Part shown: one piece after another, positions 24,559-33,583 of the stretch | How the letters are laid out: each line of letters opens with the position of its first letter | How positions within the stretch are numbered: the first letter of the stretch is position 1 | DNA from: Bacillus sp. ISL-37 | GTDB taxonomy: Bacteria > Bacillota > Bacilli > Bacillales > Cytobacillaceae | Assembly: GCF_018613315.1 (NCBI RefSeq) | Contig: NZ_JAGGQL010000025.1 | Span: 1 to 56,666, forward strand | Length of the DNA stretch: 56,666 nt | Direction of reading: 5' to 3' | Made by a program: the position numbers and the translations under genes | The notes under the pieces: model-generated | Told to the model about the DNA's origin: nothing | What the model saw: the letters and a program-made list of their open reading frames with translations, nothing else | The model's database searches: none

Positions 24559-25500
24559 TTACTTCTTCTCCCCAAGACGTTTTCTTAAGTCAAACCCTAA
24601 ATCAATTATACCTAATATCCTGACAATATAAAGAACAAATGGCAGGAGGAAGGTCAGGATAATGACGATGATTGGAACAGCTTTAGGATACCGTTTTACA
24701 TGTGTTACATAAAAAACTAATGATAAACCCTGGAGAACCATCAGCATATGCAATATGAATGTAAGATTGGAAATCGCCCAGTACCAGTAAGTCCCTTTTT
24801 CCGGCTGCATGATTAATGCTGCTATCATCGCGATGAGATAGTACCATAAGATACTTTTTGGCAAATTCAATTCCCTGAATGGAGGCCAGGATGGCACCTT
24901 GATCCCAAAACGCTTCAAGAACGGGAACGAGACAAGCTGAAGCAGGAACACAATCAAAAATGAAGCCATGACGAACATGCTTGGCATAAGCACTTCCATC
25001 ATATCGATCATTGTTTCAAATTGCTTGATGAGTTTCTCATCAGGGGTCTGCCCCATTTGTTCCAGCATTTTGATCGCCTGGTCAGTAGAGACACGAAAAG
25101 CCTCCATCAGTTCTTCGATAATATTAATTTTAAATAAGATGACCGACAATGCATATTGTGCCACCAAATTCAAAAGAAACACGAGGGAACCTGCTATGTA
25201 TGCTGTAAACCTGCTTTTCCCTTTCCTGACCATGTATCCCATCACAGCACCAGTCGTCCCATATGCCAATGCAAGCGGGATTGCCAGAAGTGACCCTAGA
25301 ATCATCGATAATAATACAGCTGCGATCGTAAACACAGCCGTACTTTTGCCGTCATACTTAGCACCGAAAAACAAGAATGGCAAAGAAAGAAAGAGGTTCA
25401 CAACTAACCCCAGGCCAGGTATGTAAAAAGTGATCAACAATAAAACCGCAAAAATTGCTAACAGAATGGCTCCTTCCGTCAGCTTGTATGTATTCTTCAT
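24559..25500 (-). CDS. yybS: DUF2232 membrane protein YybS
   Basis: 313 aa with about eight hydrophobic segments, a polytopic membrane protein of the YybS/DUF2232 family. Its biochemical role is unknown; the fold resembles ECF-transporter S components. The start MKNTYKLTEG at 25500 is preceded by GAGGTGGATT. It lies directly upstream of gdpP on the same strand with a 30-bp gap, so it is probably co-transcribed. Confidence 0.9.
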   Translation of the reverse strand: MKNTYKLTEGAILLAIFAVLLLITFYIPGLGLVVNLFLSLPFLFFGAKYDGKSTAVFTIAAVLLSMILGSLLAIPLALAYGTTGAVMGYMVRKGKSRFTAYIAGSLVFLLNLVAQYALSVILFKINIIEELMEAFRVSTDQAIKMLEQMGQTPDEKLIKQFETMIDMMEVLMPSMFVMASFLIVFLLQLVSFPFLKRFGIKVPSWPPFRELNLPKSILWYYLIAMIAALIMQPEKGTYWYWAISNLTFILHMLMVLQGLSLVFYVTHVKRYPKAVPIIVIILTFLLPFVLYIVRILGIIDLGFDLRKRLGEKK

Positions 25501-25509
25501 AATCCACCT

Positions 25510-25790
25510 CACAGAAATGCGTAAGTGCCTTGGTCAGCCTCGACAAGCGCTGGAGGGCCTGACAGTGAAGTCGTTCTTTGACTTCATTGGCAGGACCGAA
25601 CTCGAAAAGCGAAGGCGACTGTCCAACTCCGACAAGCGTTGGAGGGCCTGGCGGTGAAGTCGCTCTTTGACTTCATTGGCAGGACCGAAACGTCTCGAGG
25701 AGTTAGGAGCCGCAGCTAGACAAGCGTCTCGAGAGGCTAGGCGCTGAAGCTAGACACAGAAAAGCATAAGCTCCTTGGTCGGCCTTAAGG
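25510..25790. repeat. Composite block of dispersed structured repeats
   Basis: It contains two direct copies (25541-25601 and 25630-25689, about 90% alike) of a unit starting CGACAAGCGYTGGAGGGCCT, with an internal GAAGTC-N7-GACTTC hairpin. Next to them are GCGTAAGTGCCTTGGTCAGC and GGCTAGGCGCTGAAGCTAGA, which recur in diverged form at 37446-37600. There is no coding potential. It fills most of the gap between rpsR and yybS. Confidence 0.75.
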
Positions 25791-25904
25791 TTCAAGCAAG
25801 ATATTATAACTGAACCAAAGTAGCAACCATTTTTAAAATAACCGATAAGAACTATTTTATCTTCTAAAACTCTGACAAGCAAACGAAGTGTCTAATAGCT
25901 AATA

Positions 25905-25937
25905 TAAAAGGCAGCGGGATGCCCCGCTGCCTTTTAA
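25905..25937 (-). terminator. rpsR operon terminator
   Basis: AAAAGGCAGCGGG and CCCCGCTGCCTTTT form a strong GC-rich stem with A/T flanks, just after the rpsR stop. Confidence 0.93.
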
Positions 25938-25947
25938 AAACCGATCA

Positions 25948-26205
<258 letters not shown>

Positions 26206-26309
26206 CTAAAGGTTTTGTATTGTAAGTCGTTAATATCCTTTGATTAGAAAGGTAAGTTATAGGTTTCATCTCTACCAAAGAAAAGGAACTGTCCTCTCTC
26301 TTTGAAGAA

Positions 26310-26500
26310 ATTACACATTACTCAGAATGCAACAAATAAACCTTTAAACTGCACCCCTAAGATATAGATTACTCACTAAAATAAGTCAGTATAAATAATC
26401 TTACTGAAACGCTTAAATATCTCTTAAAGATTACTCACCGGAAATCTTATTAAACCATTGATATAAATGAGTTTCAGAACAAATTACACATTACTCACTA
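26310..26500. repeat. Degenerate repeats in the ssb-rpsR gap
   Basis: ATTACTCA occurs at about 26317, 26369, 26430 and 26490, roughly every 52-61 bp. The longer AAATTACACATTACTCA occurs twice (about 26308 and 26481). The sequence is AT-rich with no open frame. It sits inside a normally compact ribosomal-protein operon. Confidence 0.6.
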
Positions 26501-26509
26501 TTACACTTC

Positions 26510-27007
26510 TCAAAATGGAAGATCATCATCTGAAATGTCGATCTGGCCGCCACCTGCAAATGGATCTTCATCTACTTTTGTATAACCTTGGTTCTGGCGT
26601 TGATTCTGATTCCCGAATGGGGAACCTTGATCATTTTGGCGGGAATAGTTGTTATCCCCTCTGTCTGAAGTTTGACCTTGACCTTGACCTTTTGGCTCAA
26701 GGAACTGAACACTCTCAGCAAGAACTTCTGTAACGTATACACGCTTACCATCTTGTCCTTCGTAGCTGCGAGTTTGAACGCGTCCATCAACACCTGCAAG
26801 GCTGCCCTTCTTCAAGAAGTTAGCAACGTTTTCAGCTGGACGGCGCCATACCACACAGTTGATGAAGTCAGCTTCTCTTTCCCCCTGCTGGTTGGTAAAT
26901 GAACGATTTACCGCAAGAGTGAAAGTAGCCACCGCAACTCCATTCGGTGTGAAACGTAATTCAGGATCCTTGGTCAAACGGCCAACAAGAATGACACGAT
27001 TCATCAT
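26510..27007 (-). CDS. ssb: Single-stranded DNA-binding protein SsbA
   Basis: 165 aa. OB-fold at 1-110 ([38 protein letters not shown]) and a Gln/Asn/Gly-rich disordered linker, ending in the interaction tip DISDDDLPF. It coats single strands in replication and repair and recruits partners through the acidic tip. ATG-ATG is preceded by AAGGAG. It is in the rpsF-ssb-rpsR operon. Confidence 0.97.
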   Translation of the reverse strand: MMNRVILVGRLTKDPELRFTPNGVAVATFTLAVNRSFTNQQGEREADFINCVVWRRPAENVANFLKKGSLAGVDGRVQTRSYEGQDGKRVYVTEVLAESVQFLEPKGQGQGQTSDRGDNNYSRQNDQGSPFGNQNQRQNQGYTKVDEDPFAGGGQIDISDDDLPF

Positions 27008-27036
27008 CAGAATCAACTCCTTCCCCCCAGCTTGAA

Positions 27037-27052
27037 TGTTCCATGTGAAACA
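27037..27052. other. parS-like site between ssb and rpsF
   Basis: TGTTCCATGTGAAACA matches the parS 16-mer at 15 of 16 positions; the central CACGTG is CATGTG. It is intergenic, 30 bp upstream of ssb. Confidence 0.55.
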
Positions 27053-27085
27053 TTTTCCGCTGAAAGTTTATATTTATATCATTAA

Positions 27086-27373
27086 TTATTCTTCTTCTCT
27101 AATCACGATGTGGCGAAGGATATCTTCGTTGATCTTAGCAAGACGAGAGAATTCCTCAACTGCTGCCGGAGTAGCGTTTACCTTAACAAGCTGGTAGTAG
27201 CCATCACGGAAATCATTGATTTCATAAGCTAGGCGGCGTTTGCCCCATTCCTTAGCTTCTGCAACTTCCGCACCGTTTTCTGTAAGGATTGTGCTGAAAC
27301 GCTCAGTAAGAGCCTTTTTAGCTTCCTCTTCAATGCTTGGGCGGATGATGTACATAATTTCGTACTTTCTCAT
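27086..27373 (-). CDS. rpsF: 30S ribosomal protein S6
   Basis: 95 aa starting [17 protein letters not shown], preceded by AGGAGGTGACAGTG. S6 pairs with S18 on the small-subunit platform. It is the first gene of the rpsF-ssb-rpsR operon. An in-frame GTG-containing extension upstream overlaps the ribosome-binding site and is not used. Confidence 0.97.
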   Translation of the reverse strand: MRKYEIMYIIRPSIEEEAKKALTERFSTILTENGAEVAEAKEWGKRRLAYEINDFRDGYYQLVKVNATPAAVEEFSRLAKINEDILRHIVIREEE

Positions 27374-27589
27374 CACTGTCACCTCCTTTTGGTCTAAACG
27401 GCCCCATTACAGGGCAAGGAGTAATTGTTTAATTACTCACAAGATGAAATTATATCACAGAATATATTCAAAGGCAACGCTATGTATAGCAATTCTACTT
27501 TTCATATTCTGGACTATTAATTCCTTTAATGAAATACTAACATATGTTCGTGTTTTTGTCCATTTTAACTTTGGGAAATTCAAACCTTT

Positions 27590-27626
27590 TAAAAAAAAAT
27601 AAAACCCTGCGAATTACGCAGGGTTC
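27590..27626 (-). terminator. ychF terminator
   Basis: CCCTGCGTAATTCGCAGGG followed by TTTTATTTTTTTT on the minus strand, directly after ychF. Confidence 0.93.
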
Positions 27627-27632
27627 AGCTCA

Positions 27633-28733
27633 TTAGACATTGAAACGGAAGTGGATGATATCTCCGTCTTTTACTTCATATTCTTTTCCTTCAAGGCGAA
27701 CTTTTCCAGCTTCTTTGGCTGCTGCCATGGATCCGGCTGCAAGAAGGTCATCGTAATGTACTGTTTCTGCACGGATGAATCCACGCTCGAAATCAGAGTG
27801 AATGACACCTGCACACTGAGGTGCTTTCATGCCATGGCGGAATGTCCATGCACGGACTTCCTGGACGCCAGCTGTGAAATATGTTGCCAGACCAAGCAGA
27901 CTGTAAGCCGCACGGATCAACTGGTCCAAACCTGATTCTTCAATCCCTAGTTCTTCAAGGAACATTTGCTTTTCTTCGCCTTCAAGCTCAGCGATTTCTT
28001 CCTCGATTTTGGCACTGATGACGATTACTTCTGCATTATCTTTTTGTGCAAACTCGCGGACTTTCTGTACATATTCATTTCCGCTTGGATCTGCGACATC
28101 CTCTTCACCTACGTTAGCAACATAAAGCATCGGCTTAATTGTAAGCAAATGAAGGTGTTTAACAATTTTCATTTCATCTTCAGTAAATTCGACCGCACGC
28201 GCTGGTTGTTCAGCTTCAAATGCATCGCGCAGGCGAGCCAGGATTGGAAACTCAATAGAAGCTTCCTTATCTTTTTGCTTAGCCAATTTCTCAACACGGC
28301 TAATTCTTTTTTCAACTGACTCCATGTCAGCAAGAATCAATTCCAGGTTAATAACCTCGATATCAGAAATTGGATCTACTTTACCGGCAACGTGAGTGAT
28401 ATTGTCATCTGCAAAACAGCGGACTACCTGGCAGATCGCATCTACCTGGCGAATATGGGAAAGGAATTTGTTTCCGAGTCCTTCACCTTTGCTCGCCCCT
28501 TTTACGATTCCGGCGATGTCAGTGAATTCGAAAGCTGTTGGTACAGTCTTTTTCGGCTGTACTAGCTCAGTCAATTTAGTTAAACGATAATCAGGAACCT
28601 CAACGATTCCGACATTCGGGTCAATCGTACAGAACGGATAGTTGGCTGATTCAGCACCAGCCTGTGTGATCGCATTAAACAATGTAGATTTCCCAACGTT
28701 AGGAAGTCCAACAATACCTGCTGTTAAGGCCAT
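27633..28733 (-). CDS. ychF: Redox-regulated ATPase/GTPase YchF (OLA1 type)
   Basis: 366 aa. G1 GLPNVGKSTLFNAIT (about 8-22), switch/G3 DIAGIVKGASKGEGLGNKFL, a coiled-coil insert (about 130-200) and a C-terminal TGS domain ending GDIIHFRFNV. It binds ribosomes and prefers ATP in characterised members, with a stress role. The start at 28733 follows AGGAGTGACATGG. B. subtilis yyaF is in the same place. Confidence 0.97.
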   Translation of the reverse strand: MALTAGIVGLPNVGKSTLFNAITQAGAESANYPFCTIDPNVGIVEVPDYRLTKLTELVQPKKTVPTAFEFTDIAGIVKGASKGEGLGNKFLSHIRQVDAICQVVRCFADDNITHVAGKVDPISDIEVINLELILADMESVEKRISRVEKLAKQKDKEASIEFPILARLRDAFEAEQPARAVEFTEDEMKIVKHLHLLTIKPMLYVANVGEEDVADPSGNEYVQKVREFAQKDNAEVIVISAKIEEEIAELEGEEKQMFLEELGIEESGLDQLIRAAYSLLGLATYFTAGVQEVRAWTFRHGMKAPQCAGVIHSDFERGFIRAETVHYDDLLAAGSMAAAKEAGKVRLEGKEYEVKDGDIIHFRFNV

Positions 28734-28881
28734 CCATGTCACTCCTCTATTTAAAAATGTATCTATTCAAGCAAGAATCACCTAAACGATTTTTTCCTCT
28801 CACAATTATAGAGATTACGAAAGGAAAAGACAAGCTTGTAAAAGGAAGCAAGCTCTTGGTAGCATTGTGGAGATGAAATTG

Positions 28882-28983
28882 CTTGCATAAGGGTATCTTT
28901 CTGCTTGAATCGTACCCTTATGACGGGGAAATGCCTTGCATAAGGGTGTCTTTCTGCTTGAACGGTGTCCTTATGAAAGGGAA
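28882..28983. repeat. Two tandem approximately 52-bp hairpin units upstream of ychF
   Basis: Each unit begins CTTGCATAAGGGT-TCTTTCTGCTTGAA and closes with a CCTTATG that pairs with CATAAGG. The first arm pair is CATAAGGGTA/TACCCTTATG. No credible gene is present. The rest of 28734-29066 shows nothing further. Confidence 0.6.
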
Positions 28984-29066
28984 GTTACTTTCGTGTGGAG
29001 TAAAAAGATTAAAAATAATTCTATTAATTCCCATCATATATATATTTCTGGTCCTATTCACTCAAA

Positions 29067-29098
29067 AAGAAAAACCGCACTCTATTCAAGTGCGGCGA
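29067..29098 (-). terminator. Terminator of the molybdopterin oxidoreductase gene
   Basis: CCGCAC-N9-GTGCGG stem followed on the minus strand by TTTTTCTTTTT, about 10 bp after the stop codon. Confidence 0.9.
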
Positions 29099-29106
29099 AA
29101 GATTCA

Positions 29107-31107
29107 TCAATCTTTTTCCACTTTTTCAATATTAACCAAGCAATCGTATAGCGTGCTTCCGAGTCCGTTGTCAGATTCCCTGCTTGAGGTCAGCTGGTTG
29201 ACGGAGCCACCAAACCTCGCGCTCAATCCTTCGTCGATGTTCACGGTTCCCGGGTGGGCAGCCTTGAGGATCGAAACTGTTCCATGAATTTCGCCTCTGT
29301 CATTCCACACTCGGACATAGTCCTGGTCTTTCAATCCCTTTTCAGCAGCCACGCTGCTGGCCATCTCGACTTTCACATACGGCTCTGGCTGGAACAGGTG
29401 GAAGTGCTGCGAGTGGTTGGAACGCAGCGGATGGATCGTCAGCAATGTATATGGGTATTTTTCGGCCAGATCGGGATTTGTCCATTTTGTTTCGGTTGGC
29501 AGTGACAGCTTGATCCGGCTGTCAGTGACTGCAGATGAAGTGAATTCATATTTGCCGCTTGGCGTTTTGAATTTTCGATCAGCCCATGGAATCTCATCCA
29601 CTGGCAGTTCGGCAAATTTATCATCACGAATTTTTTCGAGCGAAATGCCCTTCTTCAACAATGAAACGAGCCCCATTTCCAAGAATTCTTCTCTTGTAAA
29701 ATCGAATTCCTCGCCAAAGCCTAATCTTTTTGCGAGTTCCGCCCAAATCCAGACGTCCGGCTTTGCTTCTCCCGGTGGCTCAACCAGCTTCGGACCGTGA
29801 TTCACATAATGGTGGTACATCGATGAATAGTAAACATCTTCTACCTCAAAGGCCGTGGCAGCTGGCAAAATATAATCAGCCAGTTCAGCTGTATCCGTCA
29901 TGAACTGATCAATCACCACCAGGGTTTCTAGCGATTCAAAAGCCTCTCGTACTTTGTTCGTATCCGGAACTTGTGTCAGCGGATTGCCACATGTGACAAT
30001 GCCCATTTTTATCTGAGGATCAATAGCTGATAGGATCCCCTCGGCCTGCCTCATCATTGTAAAAGTGCGTGAAGAACTTTTCCGCTCAGCCATGGTCATG
30101 TTCTGATAGTCAAAACTCTGCCCTACCTGCTTGTTCGCATAGTTGGCTCCGCCGCCAGGAATGCCGATGTTGCCGCTGACAGCAACCAGAGCGTCCAGCA
30201 GCCTGATCGTATTGCCTCCATTTTCATACCGCTGCATCCCAAGCCCCATGATCGTTGACACTGGCCGGTCAGCATATACTTCAGCAAGATGAGTGATAAT
30301 CTCAATCGGAACTTCGGTCACTTCACTGATATATTCCAATGTTACGCTATCCAGCAATGCCTTTAAATCCTGGAAGCCCACTGAATGAGCTGCCAAAAAC
30401 TCCTCATCATGCAATTTCATCCTGAGCAGTTCCTTCATTATCCCAGCTGCCAAAAGTCCGTCAAATCCTGGCTTGATGGAAATGTATTCATTCGCCAGCT
30501 TGGCTGTTGCATTAAAGATCGGATCAATCACATAAATTTTTGTGCCTTTCTTTTTCACAGACTGCAGGTTTTGAAAAAGATGCATATTCGTACGTGCGAT
30601 ATTCCTGCCCCAAATGACGACATGCTTACTGTTCGTCAAATCTTTTGGTGCATGGCTGTATGCATCGCCAAAATCCCAGTTCTGTGCTTCAATCCCTGCT
30701 CCCCAGCAAATCGAACCGGTCAATTCAGTCACACCGCCATATAAGTTGAAAAAGCGGCTGTCAAGATTGGAGAGCAATCCACTGTTTGCGTAATCATGGC
30801 TATGCAAAACGGAAGTGGTTCCATAGCTTTTTTTATAATGAGTCAGTTTTTCTGCAATCTCATCGAGTGCCTGCTCCCAGGAAATCTGCTGGAAATTGCC
30901 CTCGACTTTTTTTAGCGGATAAAGCAAGCGGTCTGCAGAATTCGCCCTGTTCTCAAGCATCCTGCCGCGGCCGCAAATTTTCCCCTGAGTGATCGGGTGC
31001 TCCGGATTGCCTTCGACCTTCGTTACCTTCCCATCCTCAACGGTAACTAGGAATCCGCAGCTGTCCCAGCAATTCAGCGGACATGCTGAATGATGTACTG
31101 TTGCCAT
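29107..31107 (-). CDS. yyaE: Molybdopterin-dependent oxidoreductase (YyaE type)
   Basis: About 666 aa. The N-terminal Fe-S site is in CPLNCWDSCG (Cys-x2-3-Cys-x3-Cys) with a further Cys in GKICGRGR, followed by the molybdopterin domain (about 55-520) and the MopB C-terminal barrel (about 550-660). It resembles formate dehydrogenase/DMSO reductase family enzymes and the B. subtilis YyaE protein; the substrate is unknown. No twin-arginine signal is visible, so it is probably cytoplasmic. The start MATVHHSACP at 31107 is more likely than the upstream codon. It is monocistronic with its own terminator. Confidence 0.9.
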   Translation of the reverse strand: MATVHHSACPLNCWDSCGFLVTVEDGKVTKVEGNPEHPITQGKICGRGRMLENRANSADRLLYPLKKVEGNFQQISWEQALDEIAEKLTHYKKSYGTTSVLHSHDYANSGLLSNLDSRFFNLYGGVTELTGSICWGAGIEAQNWDFGDAYSHAPKDLTNSKHVVIWGRNIARTNMHLFQNLQSVKKKGTKIYVIDPIFNATAKLANEYISIKPGFDGLLAAGIMKELLRMKLHDEEFLAAHSVGFQDLKALLDSVTLEYISEVTEVPIEIITHLAEVYADRPVSTIMGLGMQRYENGGNTIRLLDALVAVSGNIGIPGGGANYANKQVGQSFDYQNMTMAERKSSSRTFTMMRQAEGILSAIDPQIKMGIVTCGNPLTQVPDTNKVREAFESLETLVVIDQFMTDTAELADYILPAATAFEVEDVYYSSMYHHYVNHGPKLVEPPGEAKPDVWIWAELAKRLGFGEEFDFTREEFLEMGLVSLLKKGISLEKIRDDKFAELPVDEIPWADRKFKTPSGKYEFTSSAVTDSRIKLSLPTETKWTNPDLAEKYPYTLLTIHPLRSNHSQHFHLFQPEPYVKVEMASSVAAEKGLKDQDYVRVWNDRGEIHGTVSILKAAHPGTVNIDEGLSARFGGSVNQLTSSRESDNGLGSTLYDCLVNIEKVEKD

Positions 31108-31183
31108 TTCCTCATCTCCCCCCACTAATTCTCTATATCGTTCAGTAATTTTAATAATAAGGATAATACAATAATGAACAAAA

Positions 31184-31210
31184 AAGAAGCAGGATTATTC
31201 TCCCTGCTTC
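31184..31210 (-). terminator. Terminator overlapping the DUF951 stop
   Basis: GAAGCAGG and CCTGCTTC form an 8-bp stem followed by TTTTTT on the minus strand. The ascending arm is within the last codons of the gene. Confidence 0.85.
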
Positions 31211-31389
31211 GATAAAACCTTCTTTACTTTTCTTGTGAATTCTTTTCTTGGAATCAAGACACTGTGCTCGCAGCCTTCACACTTGATTCGGATATCCATG
31301 CCAAGACGGATGATTTTCCACTTGTTGGTGCCGCAAGGATGTGGTTTTTTCATTTCAACAACATCATTTAGTTGAAACTCGTGGTCCAA
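31195..31389 (-). CDS. DUF951 small zinc-ribbon-like protein
   Basis: 64 aa. A basic protein with MKKPHPCGTNKWKIIRLGMD and IKCEGCEHSVLIPRKEF, giving a Cys and a CxxC as possible metal ligands. This is the DUF951 family, widespread in Firmicutes and usually near ychF or parB; its function is unknown but a nucleic-acid-binding role has been suggested by the fold. It lies 17 bp downstream of the MscS gene and is probably co-transcribed with it. Confidence 0.9.
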   Translation of the reverse strand: MDHEFQLNDVVEMKKPHPCGTNKWKIIRLGMDIRIKCEGCEHSVLIPRKEFTRKVKKVLSKQGE

Positions 31390-31406
31390 TTTTAAAACCT
31401 CCTTGT

Positions 31407-32315
31407 TTATTTACCGAATTCTTTCTGCTCTCCGCCTTCCTGGCGAGAGTACATGACCATTCTTGGGAATGGAATTTCAATTCCGTTCTGGTCGAGGAGA
31501 AGCTTGATGTCCTTGCGAAGTTGCCTGCCCATATACCAGTGTTTCATTGGCAAGGTTTCAGCAACGATCCGCAACACGACCTCTGAAGCGCCAAATTGCT
31601 GAACGCCTAAAAGCTCAGGTGTCTTAACCAGTTCTGGGTACTTTTCAGTTGTTGTTTCCAGGTACTCCTGCAGTACTTTTTCAGCGTATTCAATATCCCC
31701 TTCATAAGCAATCCCGATATCAAGAACTGCCACACTGTTGTATAGAGAGAAGTTGGTGACTTCTACGATGCTGCCGTTAGGGAGAATATTGATTTCTCCC
31801 GTAAAGCTTTTAATTTTCGTCGTACGCAGCCCGATTTCCTCCACAGTTCCCTCAAATTGTCCAATTCGCACATAATCGCCTACAGAAAACTGATCTTCGA
31901 AAATAATGAAGAAACCGGTAATGATGTCCTTCACAAGACTTTGCGCACCAAAGCCTACTGCCAAACCGACAATCCCAGCGCCGGCAAGCATTGCTTTGAC
32001 ATCGATTGCCATCGCCGCAAGAATGGACATGATCGCAATAAAATAGACAACGTACGTTAGCATATTTTCAAGCAATTTCATCAATGTTGCTTCACGCCGC
32101 TCCGTAATCCTTAGCGGCCCTCTCGTCCTGACCTTGAAGAAATTGTGGATCGCAATCTTTCCAACTCGAATGAACAAGCCTGTGATAATGAGGATCGCAA
32201 TGATTTTCAAAACACTTTCCCCAATCGCAAACCAGAGATTCTCATCCATCAGCTTTTGACTCATTTTATTAAAAAATGCTTGTGTCTTGGTTAGACTTTC
32301 TTCTGTTTTACTCAT
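31407..32315 (-). CDS. Small-conductance mechanosensitive channel (MscS family)
   Basis: About 302 aa. Three membrane helices (about residues 20-45, 75-95 and 100-125); the pore helix is GLAVGFGAQSLVKDIITGFF, followed by the MscS beta domain (EDQFSVGDYVRIGQFEGTVEEIG). It releases solutes on hypo-osmotic shock as a heptamer. Start ATG 32315 (MSKTEESL) follows GGGTGAG; the longer TTG start overlaps that site. It is upstream of DUF951. Confidence 0.93.
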   Translation of the reverse strand: MSKTEESLTKTQAFFNKMSQKLMDENLWFAIGESVLKIIAILIITGLFIRVGKIAIHNFFKVRTRGPLRITERREATLMKLLENMLTYVVYFIAIMSILAAMAIDVKAMLAGAGIVGLAVGFGAQSLVKDIITGFFIIFEDQFSVGDYVRIGQFEGTVEEIGLRTTKIKSFTGEINILPNGSIVEVTNFSLYNSVAVLDIGIAYEGDIEYAEKVLQEYLETTTEKYPELVKTPELLGVQQFGASEVVLRIVAETLPMKHWYMGRQLRKDIKLLLDQNGIEIPFPRMVMYSRQEGGEQKEFGK

Positions 32316-32333
32316 ATTCTCACCCGCCTGCAA

Positions 32334-32715
32334 AATTCATGCTTACATTAAGCTATAACAGAACCTCTTTATTAAACGTTATGTAACAAACTAGTAAGTT
32401 TCATACAAACACAATCATTTTATCAAGTTTTATAATGTAGTTAAAGAAGGCTGTTTCTGTAAGTTGATGCCAAACCGAAATATTTACACTCAAAAGCATG
32501 TTGTCATTCTAATATAATATTATTCTAATATAATATTATTATTTTCCGATAGAGTCCAAACCATTATAAAGCCTTTTAAAAAAATAAGTCATTATTCCTC
32601 TATAAATGATTCACCACTCCAAAAGACCCTGTTTAAATCTTTCTGTTTACAGGTATGTATAGATTACAAAAAAAGTCCGTATACTGATAGTACGAATTTT
32701 TAAGGAGTTGATCCA
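32334..32715. other. 382-bp divergent intergenic region upstream of yyaC
   Basis: AT-rich. It contains a perfect tandem duplication of ATTCTAATATAATATT (32506-32521 and 32522-32537). Near the yyaC start is GTATA (32657-32661) and, 18 bp on, TATACTG (32680-32686), which weakly resembles a forespore sigma-F/G promoter. Nothing else stands out. Confidence 0.4.
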
Positions 32716-33348
32716 ATGAATCTCAAAAACCATTTTTTCGAGCGGAAAAACAATGTGGCAAAAATTAACCATGAAGATGAACTGGCTGCCGAAAAGCTGG
32801 CTTCTGAAATCCTGGACCATTTGCCTAATTTCAGCACACGCCCAATTGTTTTTGTCTGTATTGGAACTGACCGCTCTACCGGTGATTCATTGGGTCCGCT
32901 AATCGGAACGCTGCTGCAGGAAAAAGAAATCGCACCATACCATGTATATGGAACACTTGATGATCCAATCCACGCTGTAAATATGGATGCAAAACTGGCC
33001 GAAATCAAACAAAAACACTTCAATCCTTTTATTATCGGCATAGACGCTTGCCTTGGCCGCTTAAAAAGCGTAGGCTCCATCCAGGTAGGCAATGGGCCCG
33101 TCAAGCCAGGTGCAGGAGTGAATAAGGAGCTGCCTGAAGTCGGAAACATGCACATTACCGGCATCGTCAATGTCAGCGGGTTCATGGAATTTTTTGTATT
33201 GCAAAATACAAGATTGAACCTCGTTTTAAAAATGGCAAAAACGATCGCAAACGGTATTTTCGAGAGCAGTCAGCAACTACCGAAGAAACAGGATTGGCCT
33301 AAGATCAACTGGGACCTTGAAACCGAGCAGCCAACAGTTGCTGAATAA
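32716..33348 (+). CDS. yyaC: Spore protease YyaC
   Basis: 210 aa. It has a GPR-like peptidase fold with the GTDRSTGDSLGPLIG and IGIDACLGRL segments and GNMHITGIVNVSGFMEF near the end. This is the sporulation protein family found only in spore-formers, related to the germination protease GPR. The start at 32716 follows AAGGAG. It is the only plus-strand gene of the left arm between the recombinase and oriC, so it is transcribed against the general direction. A poor forespore-type promoter lies upstream. Confidence 0.93.
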   Translation: MNLKNHFFERKNNVAKINHEDELAAEKLASEILDHLPNFSTRPIVFVCIGTDRSTGDSLGPLIGTLLQEKEIAPYHVYGTLDDPIHAVNMDAKLAEIKQKHFNPFIIGIDACLGRLKSVGSIQVGNGPVKPGAGVNKELPEVGNMHITGIVNVSGFMEFFVLQNTRLNLVLKMAKTIANGIFESSQQLPKKQDWPKINWDLETEQPTVAE

Positions 33349-33353
33349 TTTTA

Positions 33354-33382
33354 AAATGCCTGGAGGCTATCCAGGCATTTTT
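33354..33382 (+). terminator. yyaC terminator
   Basis: TGCCTGGA-GGCTA-TCCAGGCA stem followed by TTTTT. Confidence 0.95.
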
Positions 33383-33391
33383 CTATTCTTT

Positions 33392-33565
33392 CTACTTATC
33401 AATCCTTTTTGAAACAAAGAGTGTAACAAGGCCGATTGTTAACGAAATGAGAAAAGGAACAACGAACCACCCTGGCATCACGATCGTCCAATAAAGCAAG
33501 TAAGCCGTTATCGTAAAAATCAAAATGCTAAGTATAAATAATAGACTGGAGAAAAACTCTTTCAC
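33392..33565 (-). CDS. Small two-helix membrane protein
   Basis: 57 aa from a GTG at 33565 preceded by GGGGTGA. The sequence MKEFFSSLLFILSILIFTIT begins a first helix (about 6-28), and VVPFLISLTIGLVTLFV forms a second (about 35-51), ending in SKRIDK. There is no recognised family. It starts 19 bp after the DUF554 gene ends and is probably in the same transcript. Correct codon structure over 57 codons and a good ribosome-binding site support it. Confidence 0.65.
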   Translation of the reverse strand: MKEFFSSLLFILSILIFTITAYLLYWTIVMPGWFVVPFLISLTIGLVTLFVSKRIDK

Positions 33566-33583
33566 AACGAACTCACCCCAACA

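Noticed and set aside
28883-29287. Plus-strand open frames over the tandem hairpins upstream of ychF
   Set aside because: The frames arise from the repeats, run into the yyaE terminator and the antisense of yyaE, and have no ribosome-binding site.
32449-32475. Possible third MITE end (GGCTGTTTCTGTAAG)
   Set aside because: Only about 15 bases resemble the family end; no interior or second end follows, so chance similarity or a remnant cannot be told apart.
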